From the NCBI GenBank assembly GCA_026260175.1, contig JAKCWW010000014.1, positions 166,284-230,283 of the forward strand: a stretch of 64,000 nucleotides of DNA. The letters are read 5' to 3'. Source of the stretch: Reticulitermes lucifugus (taxonomy: Eukaryota; Arthropoda; Insecta; Blattodea; Rhinotermitidae). The notes under the pieces are model-generated. The model saw nothing but the letters and a program-made list of their open reading frames with translations, ran no database searches and had not been told where the DNA came from. Positions within the stretch are counted from its first letter, which is position 1; each line of letters begins with the position of its first letter. This document shows positions 21,913-35,498 of the stretch, piece by piece. The position numbers and the translations under genes were made by a program.

Positions 21913-24236
21913 AGCAGCAATGATTTTTATTGCTCAAGACGATGATGAACTCATATTGAAACACATCGGTAATGGATCGGGGATCGAGTAATATGCCTAT
22001 ATTGAAGGCTGCTGGACAATGCGAAGGAACGAAATCACTTGGAAACCCTGATAGAAGGGTAACGACAACACAGGTTACAGAAATGTACTGGACTGAAGTT
22101 TCTCGATGTACGGTCTAATGCCTCGGTTTTGTGAAACAAGATGACGATACGTCAGGCTCCAAATCAGAAAACGTGTTTTGTAATTTTCAGCAATAATAAT
22201 GGATTTCTGTGGTGAGCCATAACAGTGCGACCTCAAACTGTGACTACAGCAATGATAATGTCTATCGACGCCACAGTTTCATCCTAGACAGCAATAACGC
22301 GCTTCAGGTTTTCCCGAAATTAAAACTAGTTGCGTTGTGTAACATTACAAGACAAGAGTGTAGTTACAGATTACAGAAAACGCTCATTCATAATTTACAC
22401 CAACAGCAGATAGCCAAAATAAAAAGCGTACTGGTAGTGTGTGCCGAACACAGCGGCAGGTAATAAATCATGCATCGACCAAAGCAGTGTAACAAAAAAC
22501 CCAACACCCTCACGAGGATTTTTGTGAATGGTTCGTATGAAAAAGTGCCTTTCCCAAAATTTGCCAACACCACACGTGAGCAACAAATAAAAGTTACATA
22601 CCCGAGCACAAAACCTGAGAACTGTAAGTTTTGAGTACTGTATTTAAGTAGCAAGTACATGAATGAGAGAACAAAGCGGTCTGAACCACGTCATAACGGA
22701 CTCTCGGAGAATATCTGCCTGAAAAGTAGGCCCACGTTCCCTTATATGTCAGTCACTTCTGAAACTTGTGTTGAAAATATTTCTCTTGTTACTTGGTTAT
22801 TTTAAGAAACTGTTACAACTGGTTTGATCATATATGTAACAACCATTAGAATTATGGGTAATCTCAAGAATAAATAAATATATAAACAAACAAATAAATC
22901 TTTAACGTGCTCTGTTCTTATTTTCACACTAACTGAAAGACAGTTTGTAATATATGCTTACGTGTCAGAAGGAGCAAGTGACACACATGAGGACAAGCAG
23001 GGAAACGTATAATAGTAAATACAGGCCTAATTTGTTTATACCGGTTTGTATAGTATCTTAAGGAAATGTTCAAACAGACTGATCTTCAGGTAAAACATAT
23101 TGGCCTTTGGCTTGACTGCGCGAGGGACTGTTAGCTTTTCAAGAAAGATTCACGTCAACAGAGGTGATAGGCGTTTAATTAATAACGCTATTGGAGTCAA
23201 TAGATAGGCAGAAGCTCATATCGATATCAAAAGGGACACAGCATGAGTGACAGCTTGGTTTTATGAACACGTACTATACAAAGCCTATTGAAAATTAAGC
23301 GGCCGTTTTCTTGGCATGCCGTCATCTGTGTATGACATGTTATTGCAAGTACTGGCTTAGTCTGTCGGGGAAAAACATTCTTTTCGTTTCTTCCACCCTC
23401 GTCACCTTCCTTCCTTTCCTTGACCCGTTTTTACCCACATTCCATTCCTTTTTGTCTTATTCATTTCTCATTCCTTTACTTGTAACTTCTGTTGTCATTT
23501 TCCTCCTCCTTCCTTCCGGCCTCTCCTTTACGGTGCAACAATTCTGTCATCGATCAAAGGCTTTTATAATTATAGAACATGTGAAAGTATGTAAACTTAT
23601 TATCGAACAGTGCTGCGAAATTACTTGGAAGACGAAAAGTACATGCCAGCCACTGGAGACTACGCACTTCATGAGCAGAATATATAAGATCACAGCGTTT
23701 TCCTCTGTGAATCTAAACAGATATAACAAACAAACGTAATTCGACTGGACTTTATGTATAAAATGACTGCACAAAGGCACAATTAATATTAAAGGTTCTT
23801 CTCCACACCGTAAGAATTGATCTTCAGCCTCCATACAGTGCAAAAATAAGAACAAAGGAACCTTTAATTCAAGGCTGCCTACGCAGCGTATTAATTCCCT
23901 TTTACCATTTTTGTTTATTTGTTTATTTAACTACTGCTCAACGTGATGTTCAATGTGAAATAATAACAGCTATGTGGATTATGTACAGAGAAGAATGTGA
24001 AATGAAAGGAACGACTGCTTTATACATATTTATATGGAGGAACAGAGGCAAAGCACGAACATCACAATCGGAGGTCACTATGTTGCAATACGACGGCTGT
24101 ACCTCGAGATAAGAACAGGTAAATTTCGACATTAGGTAGACTAACGCGGTTTCTCTGATTCTCAGATAACGTCAGCTACATCACTTCAACTGCAGAAGTT
24201 ATTTAGCGTGGTATGACATTGTGATAGTTTTTAGGC

Positions 24237-24560
24237 GCGTTCGCAAAATTGCGAAAAGCGACTATGCCTGTCCGTCCGCATGGAATAACTGGGCTCCCAC
24301 TGGAAAGATTTTCACGAAATTTGATATTTGAGTATTTTTCGAAAATCTGTCATGAAAATTAAAGTTTGATTAATACGTGAAAAAAAGAACGGGTACTTTA
24401 CATGAACACGTTTGCCCATTTATCACGGCTCGCTAAATTATTCTTAGATGAGAAATGTTTCATACAAAATTTGTAGAGAAAATCAAAACACATTTCACGT
24501 TCCGTAGTTTTCTTTTACCGAAAATCATTCCGTTTGAGATAATGTGGAAAAATATGGTAG
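24237..24560 (+). mobile_element. DNA-transposon relic, GGCGCGTTCGCA family
   Basis: Starts TAGGCGCGTTCGCA and continues with TGTCCGTCCG, GGGCTCCCACTGG and GATTTTCACGAAATTTGAT. The same order is seen on the minus strand at 51100-51275, and later parts align with 37084-37613 (CTCGCTAAAT, TTGTAGAGAA, CCGTTTGAGATAA). The right end is not clear. No coding capacity. Confidence 0.55.
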
Positions 24561-26684
24561 AGCCAGACAGGCCACAGATAACTATATAATACGGGACATG
24601 CGCATTGCATGATGGATGACTAAGGCTACAGACACACACACACACTCAGAATATGCAATACTATTGCTTTTCCACGGCAACAATGGTTACGCGAACGCGC
24701 CTCGTTGTTACAGTGCCTGTCGTGTAAGTATATGACGATTAGATACGGATTAGAAAGAGCGAGGCAAGCTATTAAAATGTTATTCTGCTGTAAGTCTGTG
24801 GGACAAGCACGATGAACGTCAATTAGAATAGTTGCTAATCCTAGCGTGATTCGAGCCACGTACCTACCGAACTGTAAATAATGGTGCATTGCCACTACAG
24901 CCTGCTCGGCGAAGGCGCTATAGGTGCCGGTACACAACACAGTGCCGTGCCTTCAACTGGTGGCCAGTGCCAGTAGCAACACATGTAGTGTGAAAACTCG
25001 ACACAGCTCTTACTGTCTTGCCGTGTTTTGCTAACGAGTTCTAAGTACTTACACGACGTTCGTTCATTCCTCCCCCTGATCAATATCGCGCCGTGGCTCG
25101 GCCTGTTACATACAACCTGCCTCATTCCAAGCCCCGTTTAATTCAAAGATGTCCAATGACGGTGCCGCGTACTTTGGATAATAATCGGAACGTGAATGGA
25201 ATTTAGGACAGTGTCAAATATCCGATGAAAATTATTCAGAACGAAACGCAGAGCATTATAATGAGTAACGAGAGATATGAATTTGTAACTTTATAAAGCA
25301 GGGGTGTTCTTCGGTACCTGATAGTTCAGTACGATATTCACACCAGCTCGCTCCTAAACCTTACCCTGACTCACATACACCGGTACATACATTAATATAC
25401 TATATCTCGCACATCCATTTTAATATTATCTCCCCAATTAATACCCTGATATCCAAAGTGGCATCTGTAAGGTCACCGCTTGTCGTTTTTTCTTATTTTT
25501 CGCATGCTTGATAAAGGTACAGCCAATTTCATTCTCTTGATTTGATTGCCATAATAAAAGTACGACCGCAGGCCTGTATGCTTTATGTGCGTTAGCGTGT
25601 GTCAGAAAAACCTGCGTTTATTAAGGACGTACACAGATACCGGCCACACTGCACAGTGAGCGACGCGCGATAGCAGTCTTCAGGCGGCCGAGAACGTGCG
25701 CGACTGACGACTTCCTTCATCAAGATGCTGCGGCAGCTTCTTGTACACGGCTGTGCTGCGTGAACTCGAAACACTAGGCGATACCACCAACAAGAATTTC
25801 TGGTTCGTTCCTAGCTTGTCAGAAACAGGTTGCTACATAATCCGTTAGTTTTCTTTTTATGTACAAGCGAATGTCACAGGATCGTGTTCTTACACGCGTG
25901 ATATGCAGAAGATTCAAGCAGAAGGTTAACTTCTTAGTGGCGTTGCGAACCTTACAAGCTCTTTTACATGTTCTTTGTGTTCACTACAAGTGAAAAACTA
26001 GTGGCCGTACGTCCGGATGTTTCATCTCCAGAAGCGACGCATATAAATTGTAAATTAAGGACGGCATGTCAACACTGAGGTTCGAAAAGCGAATAAAATC
26101 TCGGGTTGTCTTATTATTAGTCCATGTATAACTGTCTGGCTTCTGGATTCTTTCCATTTTTTAGGGTTTCAAAGAGCACAAAGAACCGGAAAAATCAATC
26201 TATTGCCTTTACGCGTTAATCTTTCGCTTTTCACCACAGAGTTCCGTGGAAGGGAATACAGGGTGAGGCTAAGTGTTTCGTTTCGTTGTAGAAACTGAAA
26301 CGAATATTGCTGCTCCTTCCCTACCTTTCCCTTTCGGAGTTTAATAATATGACCAGCCGAACGGCACGGACAAGCGTTCCTACAGGGTCGGTGGCTGCAG
26401 CATTCAGAAGCAGGGAGACAGAACTTCAGCAAAATCCGCAGATCCTTGTAAGACACATAAGACTAAAAATTTAATAAAATATTTCATATGTCCTCGAGCA
26501 CAAATTTTAGTTTAGAAGTAGATGATTATGACACTATCTATTTTAATATCAAACACAGGCCTTAATTATGACGTCTATATTAGTCGTATACAGGGTGCTA
26601 GTATAGGCTAGCTCTCTACTTTATTGAGGCAGAGTGTCGGTAGCAAACCAAGTGATGTTATAGAAGGCCTTGGATGATAACATG

Positions 26685-26890
26685 TTGGGAACTACTAATG
26701 TAGGCATACCTCCGCTTAAGCAGTAACGCTTTTGAGTTATATTTCGGAGTTCAATGGTTCGAATCACGGCCGAGATACCGACTATCTGAGACTACTGCGG
26801 TTTTTCTCGGTTCCTCCAGACAAATGCTGGAATAATACATCATAATGGGCCACGACCGCCTTCGTTCACACCCTGTTCATTCATTATCTA
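26685..26890 (+). mobile_element. SINE family C
   Basis: tRNA-like head with CTCCGCTTAAGCAGTAACGC as A-box region and GGTTCGAATCACGG as B box, then a body with ACTGCGGTTTTTCTCGG and CCTCCAGACAAATGCTGG. It resembles the minus-strand copy at 62340-62495. End is approximate. Confidence 0.6.
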
Positions 26891-29712
26891 GTTTGAGGAA
26901 CGGGCAGACTCATTAAATAAACAGGATTGGTTGCTGATTAAGTGGTTTCCGTGTGCAATAACTAAAGATGACACAAACAAAATTATAAAGAACGACCACA
27001 ACAGCTTCAGGAACTGCGAACACTCCAAACAAAAGCACTGCTGTGGAATATTATTTCTATATTATACAGGAAGTTCAGATGACAACCGAAGCCAGAGATA
27101 CGGAGAAATCAACGGCCTTATATTTCAGCATATACATACATATATATAAAATGCATATATAACTTACCTCATGTTAAAGTAGATGTTGGAAATTACCTCT
27201 TTTAACTGTCAGGCATAAGTGATTTCGAAGGAACTGAAAGACCGGCAAACAGTGTTCTACGTTCCCTACGACACTTTCTATACGATTTGTTCCATATAGG
27301 TTCCCATAATAAAAGTCTCCTCTACTGAAATGTACTGCATACTCAGCAACAAATAAAATGTATAGGAAATTCATAGACATAAACTTCAAACGTCATCTAA
27401 TGCTCTGTTCGACAGGTGTAAGGCATGTCTCAGAGTTAGAGGTCATTTCCAACACCTACTCTAACATGCGGTAAGTTTTATTATATAACATTGCATACAC
27501 TGTATGAGGAAATGTAAGGCTTAAGCTTGCCGTGTATCTGGGTTCGGTATTCAGTCGATCTCGCTGTATATGCAGGCCTATGCATGGTATAGGGGAACGG
27601 ACATGCATATAAATGAACTGCCTCTACATGTTCCAAACAACTGGAAATGTGTTCAAATACAAAGAATCGGCATACCAAAATCAGTTCGACTGAATTTAAA
27701 AGAGTCTCAAAATTCCGCACCACATGCCAGTCGAGCTATGGCGTACTAACAGGAACGCTAAACCCTGTTCATAGCCGGAGACTCAGAGAACGCACATAGC
27801 AAGTGCAATAACAATAGTAATGGAATATGAGACAGTCACTGAGACGAAGGTTTTGCATGGCTGAGTTCAAGTTCACAATAACGGCTACACTGCCGACTGT
27901 CGACTGTCGAAGCCGTTACTGATGCGTGAACTGATTTCCTATAAATCCATGCTTTAGCTGCGGATGCTCCCATGCCACCTCGTTCATCACACCAGATGCG
28001 TTCATTTCAGTACTAGCAATGTCCGAATGTCCGCGACAGCTTTATTTGTTTCCGGTGTGATTTCGTGTATTACTTTTAACCCAGCAGGTTACTGTGTGTG
28101 ATGCAACTTCACGTCAGCTTAGTTCTGATGTTTTGATCTTCTAGTAGCATTTATGCATGTCTAATTCCCCATGGCAGTACAAGGTACAGTTAAAACTTAT
28201 AAAAGGTTTCTGTGTCCTGTTTTTGCCTTCTAGGGTGAGAAGAAACTCAGTGAAGAGAGAGAACCCTTTTACGAGAAGTACAGCCCTTTATAGGGCACTG
28301 TTAATTATGTTTGCTGCTTGCCCTCACGTTCAGTAACAGTTCCTCGACCGCAGAGCCTGTTTGATCTCGAAACACAGAGAATCTGTTCCCTCAACATCAT
28401 TAACCGACTAATCTTTGTAATGAAGTTGCGACGCGTTTTGCTAAGGTAAGATATTATTAAAATAATTCCACAATTAAGGTGTGTTTTATTTAAAATGCAA
28501 AAATAAAAGTTTTGCGAGGCTGCACTCTTACTGACACTTCCGTAAATATAGACTCAATTTGCGCATTGTGTATGATTGTATTTACAGTATCAAATCTGTT
28601 TCTTTTACTTTGTTTTTAATTATACCCCTCTGACCCCTGATTTTCGTCTGTTGGTTAAGAATTAACGATACAATGCGTTGGTCATTTTATGTAGGCCTAA
28701 GGATGATTTATTAGAAATTACCTTAGAACATCAGTAGGCTTACTGCGTGGAAAAGTATCCACATCATGATTAGCAACACATCAGATTGCCAAGAGTAGCT
28801 AAATAATATTAAAATTTCTGGTTGTAGTATCAAAACCGCTCCTAATAATTTATGCCTTGGCTTACACGTGTTACTTCAATAGAGCTGGCCCAGCTAAAGC
28901 AACCACCTCATTTCAACCTCAAAAAACAAGCACGGCATCAACAGATGTATCATTTTAGTTTTACTCTTCATCGTAAAATAATATTAGTGCAGCGCACCTA
29001 CATAACGTAGATCGGGCGAAACACGTTAAATCCAGGAAGTTTGCAAATGACTGTTTGCGAATTAAATTTACCGATTAAAACCTTAGTAAGAGTAACAAAA
29101 TCAAATAAATAAAAACTAGGAATAAACAAAATCACATAAGAGTAAAATGATGGGGAAGGTACAGTGAAAGGAGTGGAGAATAACAGAGAAGAGGAAAGGA
29201 AAGAAAAGCCCCTAAAACAGGCGGTTTAAAGGTAATGAAAATTGACACTTTTCAGAGAGTCCAAATAAGGCCCAGGTTTAGAGACACCAAATAAAAGTTT
29301 ACCTTTAGGAGGCTCCCTGCTTTCGTTCGGGGAGTAAATGAGAGGTTTTCGTGACTTTGTTAGACATCAGCTGTCCTTCCTGTTCATGCTGTGGGGATGG
29401 AGCTGAATTATATGTTTCTTTCCTCATGATGCGGTCCGTGTATCTGGGCGTTGTGGAGTTGGATGCAATGTCCTAGTTCTACGTTGCGTTCCACCACGAC
29501 TGACTTATCCGGATGACAGAGACGGATATTCCTTCACCCTGGCCTATCCAGTGTGGACCTGACCAAACTCGCAGGGGATGCACACGCCCAGTGCCGTGAC
29601 TCACAAATAAACCGTCACATGCAGAAGGCAACTGACATATTCTGGCTAGAGTCCCTGTCTTGCCTATCCTGCATCACTGGCCGATTTACCTGCGTGACTT
29701 ATTTACGCACAC

Positions 29713-29745
29713 TGAAGATGGAGGCAGCAAGTTCTTTCGAAGCAT
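29713..29745 (+). repeat. Degraded TLKMEAA-type hairpin motif
   Basis: ACTGAAGATGGAGGCAGCAAG followed by TTCTTTCGAAGC. It has the CTGAAGATG-stem-CGAA layout of the motif at 9069-9095. Its translation (TLKMEAASS) produces a spurious ORF. Confidence 0.4.
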
Positions 29746-30615
29746 TTTTACATAACTACTTTGATATACTCGTATAGAGTCACATTTCTGAAGAGGATAC
29801 GCTCATGGTCATCGCAGTTAGAGCCTCAAATATTAGATAGAAAGGGTTTCTTGTACCCTCTTCGTATTATATTGGGTTTAAAGGAAAACTCTGCACAAGC
29901 CATGAATAAGGACGATAGCGGATTTTTCATATTTAAAGAACGAAATTTCGAGAATATGTAAATGGAAATCCAAGAAGGGTATTTTCGTCAACCCACGTAA
30001 TAGAAACGTTGTGCACTGTGGAACATATGAGACCACATTAAACTTGATAGAACGAAGCGGCTGGGAACTCTGAAAACAGGTACTGCCAATTTCCCGAGTA
30101 ATTTACAACGAACAATACCGTGATAATATTAAAGACACGCTGGTTGCCTTCAGACATAGGGATATACTGTGCCCTTAAAACACATTTAGCATTTACACAT
30201 TTTTCACTGATTCCGTCAAAAAGATCTCATCCAGAAAACCCTCTCCAATGGAAAGTGCTCTCACGGAAAGTTTGATCCTAATGCGTGGCCGAGTACTGTT
30301 GCACGTTGATCAGAGAAGACCCACACATCAGTTACAATGCGAAAAACAATAAAAGTAATCGCCTTTCATTTGTTACATTATTAATTACAATAAATTTTTA
30401 TTCCCCTGTAAAGCTTTCATTTCCTTTCCCCCGAAAATGGTATGGAAAATAAAATTTTTCTAGTTGAGCATACTCAGATTGATAACGAGTATAAGCATGT
30501 ACTGTCTCTACAGAAGGAACAAATTGCTGGTTTCGTTGTTAACTGGATCAGCTTGTTGAACCACAGGGCTCAGTTGAAATGGCTAAGTGAAATTTGAACG
30601 TTAAACCGTTCTTAC

Positions 30616-30767
30616 CCGGTTTTGGCGAAGTTGGTGAAAAAGTTGAGAACCGCCTCTGCAACACCCATGTCTTGGCGGCTGTAGTTCTGCGGGAAGAAGG
30701 GTTGTCCACCGACGAGAGGCAGCCCAAGTATGTAAGTGACGTCCTCCCCTCGCACGCTGCCCAGCCT
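30616..30767 (-). CDS. Nlg: Neuroligin exon: PFFPQNYS block
   Basis: The acceptor is TTTAG before 30767 and the donor ACCGG/GTAAG after 30616. Length is 152 bp, phase 0 in and phase 2 out. It encodes RLGSVRGEDVTYILGLPLVG, GQPFFPQNYSRQDMGVAEAV and LNFFTNFAKT. The GxxHGxDxxYxxGxPL..FFPxNYS...NFxxTG pattern is the typical neuroligin/carboxylesterase segment. Where active esterases have the catalytic His (VxHxxE/D), this protein has SVRGED, so the His is absent. An N-glycosylation sequon (NYS) is present. Confidence 0.95.
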
Positions 30768-33194
30768 CTAAACCACAAGAAGTCTGTAATTAATAGTGCA
30801 AAACCCAACCGAGGAGAAGGGATGATTTAGGGCGGGTGGCTGGAAACCTCACGCAGAGCGAGAATGGCAGTACAGCGAATAACTGGACTGCGAACAGAAG
30901 CGGAATCCTGTGGGCACTAGAAATTCGTTTTGAAAATAACATAAAGTCCATATTTTATTGGCAACTGAAAGAATGTTAGTAACTCCAACACCGCTAATAT
31001 AAATCCCTTATCCGGACAATTTCACAAAATCAACATAGACGGTGAGTTTATGTCTGCCTGTCCATCCATCTTTCACATGTTATGTATATACATGTACATA
31101 TCTCCGATACTACTAAGAGAATTTGTATTAAATATGGTTTACAGGGCCTACTCTTAAACCTTTTTCGGATAGTATCGATCAAATTCAGCTCCTGCTTAAC
31201 ACTTACACATGTTTTCTTAGAACTGGATCATTGTAAAATACATTGTTGTGTGACCTGAAACTTGAAATAGATCCATTAAGAACTGTTTATTTTATGTAAA
31301 ATTTTTCTATACGGAGATGGTTATGTATTTAACGGACCAAGTAACTACATACAGCGCTGCTTGAAATGCGAAATCCTTAAGCTGGTCAAGAAATTTCCCA
31401 CCTCTTAAGAAGCCAGAATACTGATGAGTTTGTTCCCAAGAACTCATCACTGGTTCCTGTCGTCAGTCGAACAAATCAAGTTCTACACAACCCCAACGAT
31501 ATCCTTTAACACTATCTTACTACTTACGGCAAACTCTTCTAATTCGTCTGTTCCGTTTATTTTATCTGACAAAAAACTTGCCTAACATTCCCATCTCTCC
31601 AATGCGTGACATACGTTGCAATCTTTCACATCCTCCTTTACTTGATAATCCTCGCACTAACAGAGTGCCAATTACGAAGCTCCACTTCTCCAGCCTCCTG
31701 TTACTTTTCCCATCTTAGGTACAAATATTTTCCTCACATTTTTTCTCAGGTACCCTCAATCTATAATAAGTGCTGTCTTGTGGAATGCAACGCCGTATCT
31801 TTCGGTAGGGAAGTGCCAAAGTTTCTGGGAAAGGCGCTGCTACATATTCAGGGTAGAATCCTGATGATTGATGCGGCACCACACTACAGCAGACAGCATC
31901 ATCGTAATGTCTGCCGTAAAAACCTCAAATCTGAACCACAATATATATTCTTCCCTGAGGGAGACAGACCAAGCATCATAATCTTATAGTACATAAAATT
32001 ATATTGTTGGATAGGAGAAGGGAATATAGAAGAATCTGAACTGAATGTTAGCAAGAATTCGTCGAATTTTATCATTTTATTCAACGAAGTACAAATATGG
32101 TAATCTGTAATTTTAGTACGCTCTCAGCAGGGCTTTGTAGCAGGAAATTTGTATTGTAAGTGCTGCCCACCCGAATTTATGTTTAAAGAAATGGACGACG
32201 CCTAATACGAGTAAGCCCCACGTACGTCATATATCTACCTAGAGCTGCGCTTTACACCCTCCGTTCGTACATTTCTGATCTGATCAAATCTCAACCCAAC
32301 GACTGTCCTGGAGTCCTTCCAGGAAAATTTCAAGCCAGGCCACCAACGCGTCCTTCCACATTTCTTCCAATTCTTCATTCGAAGATAATTTTATAATTTG
32401 ACAATACACAACTTAGGCAGTTCCAATAGTCTTTAATTAGGCCAATAAATAATCGATCAATAAAATCACCGAGAAACCGAACTAGAATAATTTAACATGT
32501 TATGCAGTACGGTGATATTGCTGATAGCGTGCAACAGAGTACGAGTCGGAGAAGCGTGTTCGTAGACGAAAGATTTCACTCAGACTGACGAATCAAGTAA
32601 CAAGTCTGGACAATTAGCAATACACAAAACCTCACGCACGTATCTTATAACTCACTTTGTGTCAAGATATAAATCTTATAATCAAGTTAACAGACAGAGA
32701 TGTTCAGAGCAAGAAGGCCTCAGAAAACTCCTGTATCTTATTTTTGAGTGATTGAAGTAATGAATGGCAGACAAATTTTCACATTCTTTTATTAGACATA
32801 AATTCGCCTATCTCGCTCTTAGGACCAACAGATTGACGTTGAAACGCGAAAAACAATGGACAAATGATTTTTTATAGGATAAGCTGCTGTACTGGAGAAA
32901 ATGTTTTATTCCAAGTCAATTCATTGGCAGTATTGCAGATTTGTTTTCAATGGAACGGAGGATTATGCACCCATTTCATGTCCGATTGTTGGAGAAGACG
33001 AAGAGTGGAAAGACGTACTTCGAATCGTGTTTTGGGAATTTCAGTTCTTCTTATGTGTGTTCTTTTATTTCACTCGTAGATAAAATGAAAATTTTAATGA
33101 CATTATTGTGAACACCTCGTTACAAATCGTTTTTATTCTTGGAGTGGGGTGAAACTGATTCCCTTGATATCGCAGTCGCTAATGGGCCTGTTGT

Positions 33195-33376
33195 ATCAGC
33201 CCTGGACGGTGGAACACTGGCGGAATGATAATTGAGAGGAAGTACCCAAGTACTCAGACAAAAATCGACCCCAGTGCCACTTTGTCCACAAAAATCACAC
33301 ATCTGCTGCCCTGGAATCGAAACCGGACCTTCGCGGTGAGAAGCCTGGGGTATGACACCGTCGTGAACCACTCATA
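33195..33376 (-). mobile_element. SINE family A, old copy
   Basis: Plus-strand blocks TGGCGGAATGATAATTGA, AAGTACTCAGACAAAAATCG, CAGTGCCACTTTGTCCAC and a B-box complement (GGAATCGAAACCGG) match the intact family-A copies at 48707-48990 and 49561-49840. No TSD could be made out. Confidence 0.65.
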
Positions 33377-33567
33377 TGAGCACTGTGGTTGTTAAAAACA
33401 AACTTACCATTATGCTCGCTCTGTATATACCGTATTTTGATAAAATAATGGTAAACACATTCACTCATACGAAATTGTTATCTTTCAAGCGCAATCATTT
33501 CTCTGGGAGCAGAATATTGATGTACTTAGTAGTACGAACATGCATTCCCCATGTAAAAGCATTTTAC

Positions 33568-33791
33568 CATAAAACTCCATGCTCGTGCCCCTAGGAGACT
33601 GCGATAATTTGTAAGCCATAAAATCTATGTAAATGATAACAGGCTCAGCTACATATGATACTGTCGTAAACGCAATTGCAGCGGCCGCAGTGGCTTCAGC
33701 TCTCTGGGGACCCATACAGTTAGTGACTACAATAAATAACACGGCTATGCATGCTATCATCCAGACAGTCAAACCAAGTGTGAAAAATAAC
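33568..33791 (-). CDS. Nested candidate gene, exon 2 (membrane protein)
   Basis: The acceptor context is CCTAACACAGTTTTTGTGCAG/G, with a branch-point-like CTAAC. The possible donor is TATG/GTAAAA at 33568; if it is unused, the frame runs on to a TGA at 33485. The exon encodes 74 residues with two hydrophobic segments: LFFTLGLTVWMIACIAVLFI and, after the polar turn NCMGPQRAEA, AAAAIAFTTVSYVAEPVII. A TM-loop-TM hairpin of this kind resembles the second half of MARVEL-type four-helix membrane proteins, but the match is by shape only. The entry phase equals the exit phase of the exon at 34318. Its phases do not fit insertion between the flanking neuroligin exons, so it is not a neuroligin cassette. 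Confidence 0.5.
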
Positions 33792-34317
33792 CTGCACAAA
33801 AACTGTGTTAGGAAATATTTACGAATTCTGCATTTGGATTTAGAACGCAGTTTGAGTTTCATTTATACAGTTTTACTTATTATAATTTATTTCAGTTACT
33901 CTGAACGGATTTCCTCCACTGTCTTACAGAATGATGTAATGGGAATGATCTAGGCTCGTGCCACTTCGAATTTAGGCAAATTTTTGTGGTTGTTATTGGT
34001 TGCAATTTCTTTAAATATGCTACAACAGTCTCCTTCAAAACTTCTACTTATCCATCGTCCGTGATTATATCATTTGATAAACTCTACAAATGAAAGAGTT
34101 TTTTTTAGTGTTTATTAGGAAAGTTAGTCTGTATCTTTTAGAACTATAAGCTTCAACTACAAACTCTGTTAGCTATTTCTCTTGATTTAATAAAAATGAT
34201 AGGTCTATGGTATTATCATGTCTTTGTGTGCGTGTGGCCCCATACAATTTTTTTTTAACCAAATGAAGGATTCCCATGATAGTTCGATTAATATGTTGCC
34301 GTTACAAGCTTTCTCAC

Positions 34318-34445
34318 CTCTGTACATTGTAACGTCCTGTCATTAACAATATCAATAAGGCAGCCTTGCGAACTTTAGAAATGGAAATGAAAATGGCGTC
34401 AATTAATACAGGGGCCTGAAATTTAGGGTGGAAATACAGCTTCAT
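34318..34445 (-). CDS. Nested candidate gene, exon 1
   Basis: The donor is CAGAG/GTGAGA at 34318, phase 2, matching the exon at 33791 across a 526-bp intron. The frame gives MKLYFHPKFQAPVLIDAIF, ISISKVRKAALLILLMTG and RYNVQ. Two starts are possible: the ATG at 34445, or an acceptor TTTCAG at 34416 with the exon beginning at 34415 (APVLIDA) and an unseen exon upstream. The segment is hydrophobic and would supply one or two further membrane spans. With read-through of exon 2 the product would be about 145 residues. No homologue was recognised. Confidence 0.45.
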
Positions 34446-35498
34446 ACAAAACATAACTTTCACTCAGGTCATTTTGTGTACAATATAACCAGTTAGAAGC
34501 AACTTAAAATGTTGTATTAACACCTGTTCTTACGTTTCGCACACCAGACACTACACACGCCTATCCGCTGTTTGTTTGACAGCGTTAACTAATAAAAAAA
34601 ACCGTAACTAAGCATGTATATAAAAGTTTTCAAGATTAATGTATTCTGTTATTTGACGTCGTGTGATCTATTAGAAACTTTACACCGCCTTGGAGGGATC
34701 TCATATATCAATCTTCAGTGCAGCTACCAGACGACACGGTATCATACCTAACAAAACAGTAATCATACTTGTCACAGGCGTGATATAAACAGAACAGCAG
34801 AATACCTTTGTGTCTATTGAAGTATCTTACATTTGTTTATTTGAGCACCTGAAGTAGGAAAGTGTGACTGGTGTCGCTCAGGCCTCATAGTTTCGTGGCT
34901 CAAAGTTAATACGGAGGCACCCACGCACACACACGGAGCATGGTGATCCCATAGGCCTACAGTGCTTTCCTTAGTAGGCTAACAAGTAATTTTCCTTCCC
35001 ATTTAAATAACTCAGCATGAAATTAGTTCCAGAACCTAAGAGTAGCTACTCACCTACTAACTCAATGTAATAATTAATCTGTCACTCAAATAATCTGACT
35101 GATCATAACCACAAAGCGATCAGGCGTTCGACACATAAATTTACCATTCTACAAATTATAACCAATCAGCAATGCTCCACGAAATAAATCAACTGTTGAA
35201 TAAATCGTTCAATCTGTGAACCGATCAATCATTATGTAAGAATAACCTTTGGGTGAACCAATATATAAATTAACGCACGAATCGATGGACCAATATTAAT
35301 GGATAAAGGGATACACTGATTCATTCATTCATTCATTCTGTAGTCTGTCTTACGACAGGTCCGTAGTCTCTTTCAATAGACATATGATATATTAAAATTT
35401 TTCTCAACCCATCCTTCCATCCATTCATACAGCAATCAGTCCAATTAGTCATAAGTCAATTAACGGATCAATCATTCCTCACAGAATGTGATATACAC

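Larger units (their letters stand above)
19739..30615. other. Neuroligin intron (10.9 kb)
   Basis: Holds a SINE-C-like fragment, a LINE fragment with TSD, an ATT microsatellite (21876-21912), a DNA-transposon copy at 24237-24560, a SINE-C copy at 26685-26885 and a degraded TLKMEAA-type motif at 29713-29745. No host exon was seen in the rest. Confidence 0.7.
30768..35498. other. Neuroligin intron (4.7 kb) with nested gene candidate
   Basis: Contains a degenerate SINE (33195-33376) and the nested two-exon candidate. An ATTC microsatellite and a GTCTGTCTTACGACAGGT hairpin lie near 35320-35365. The remaining sequence shows no exon. Confidence 0.7.

Noticed and set aside
33633-33953. Plus-strand 106-codon ORF
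   Set aside because: It is antisense to the nested exon candidate, which has the splice signals and better protein-like composition.
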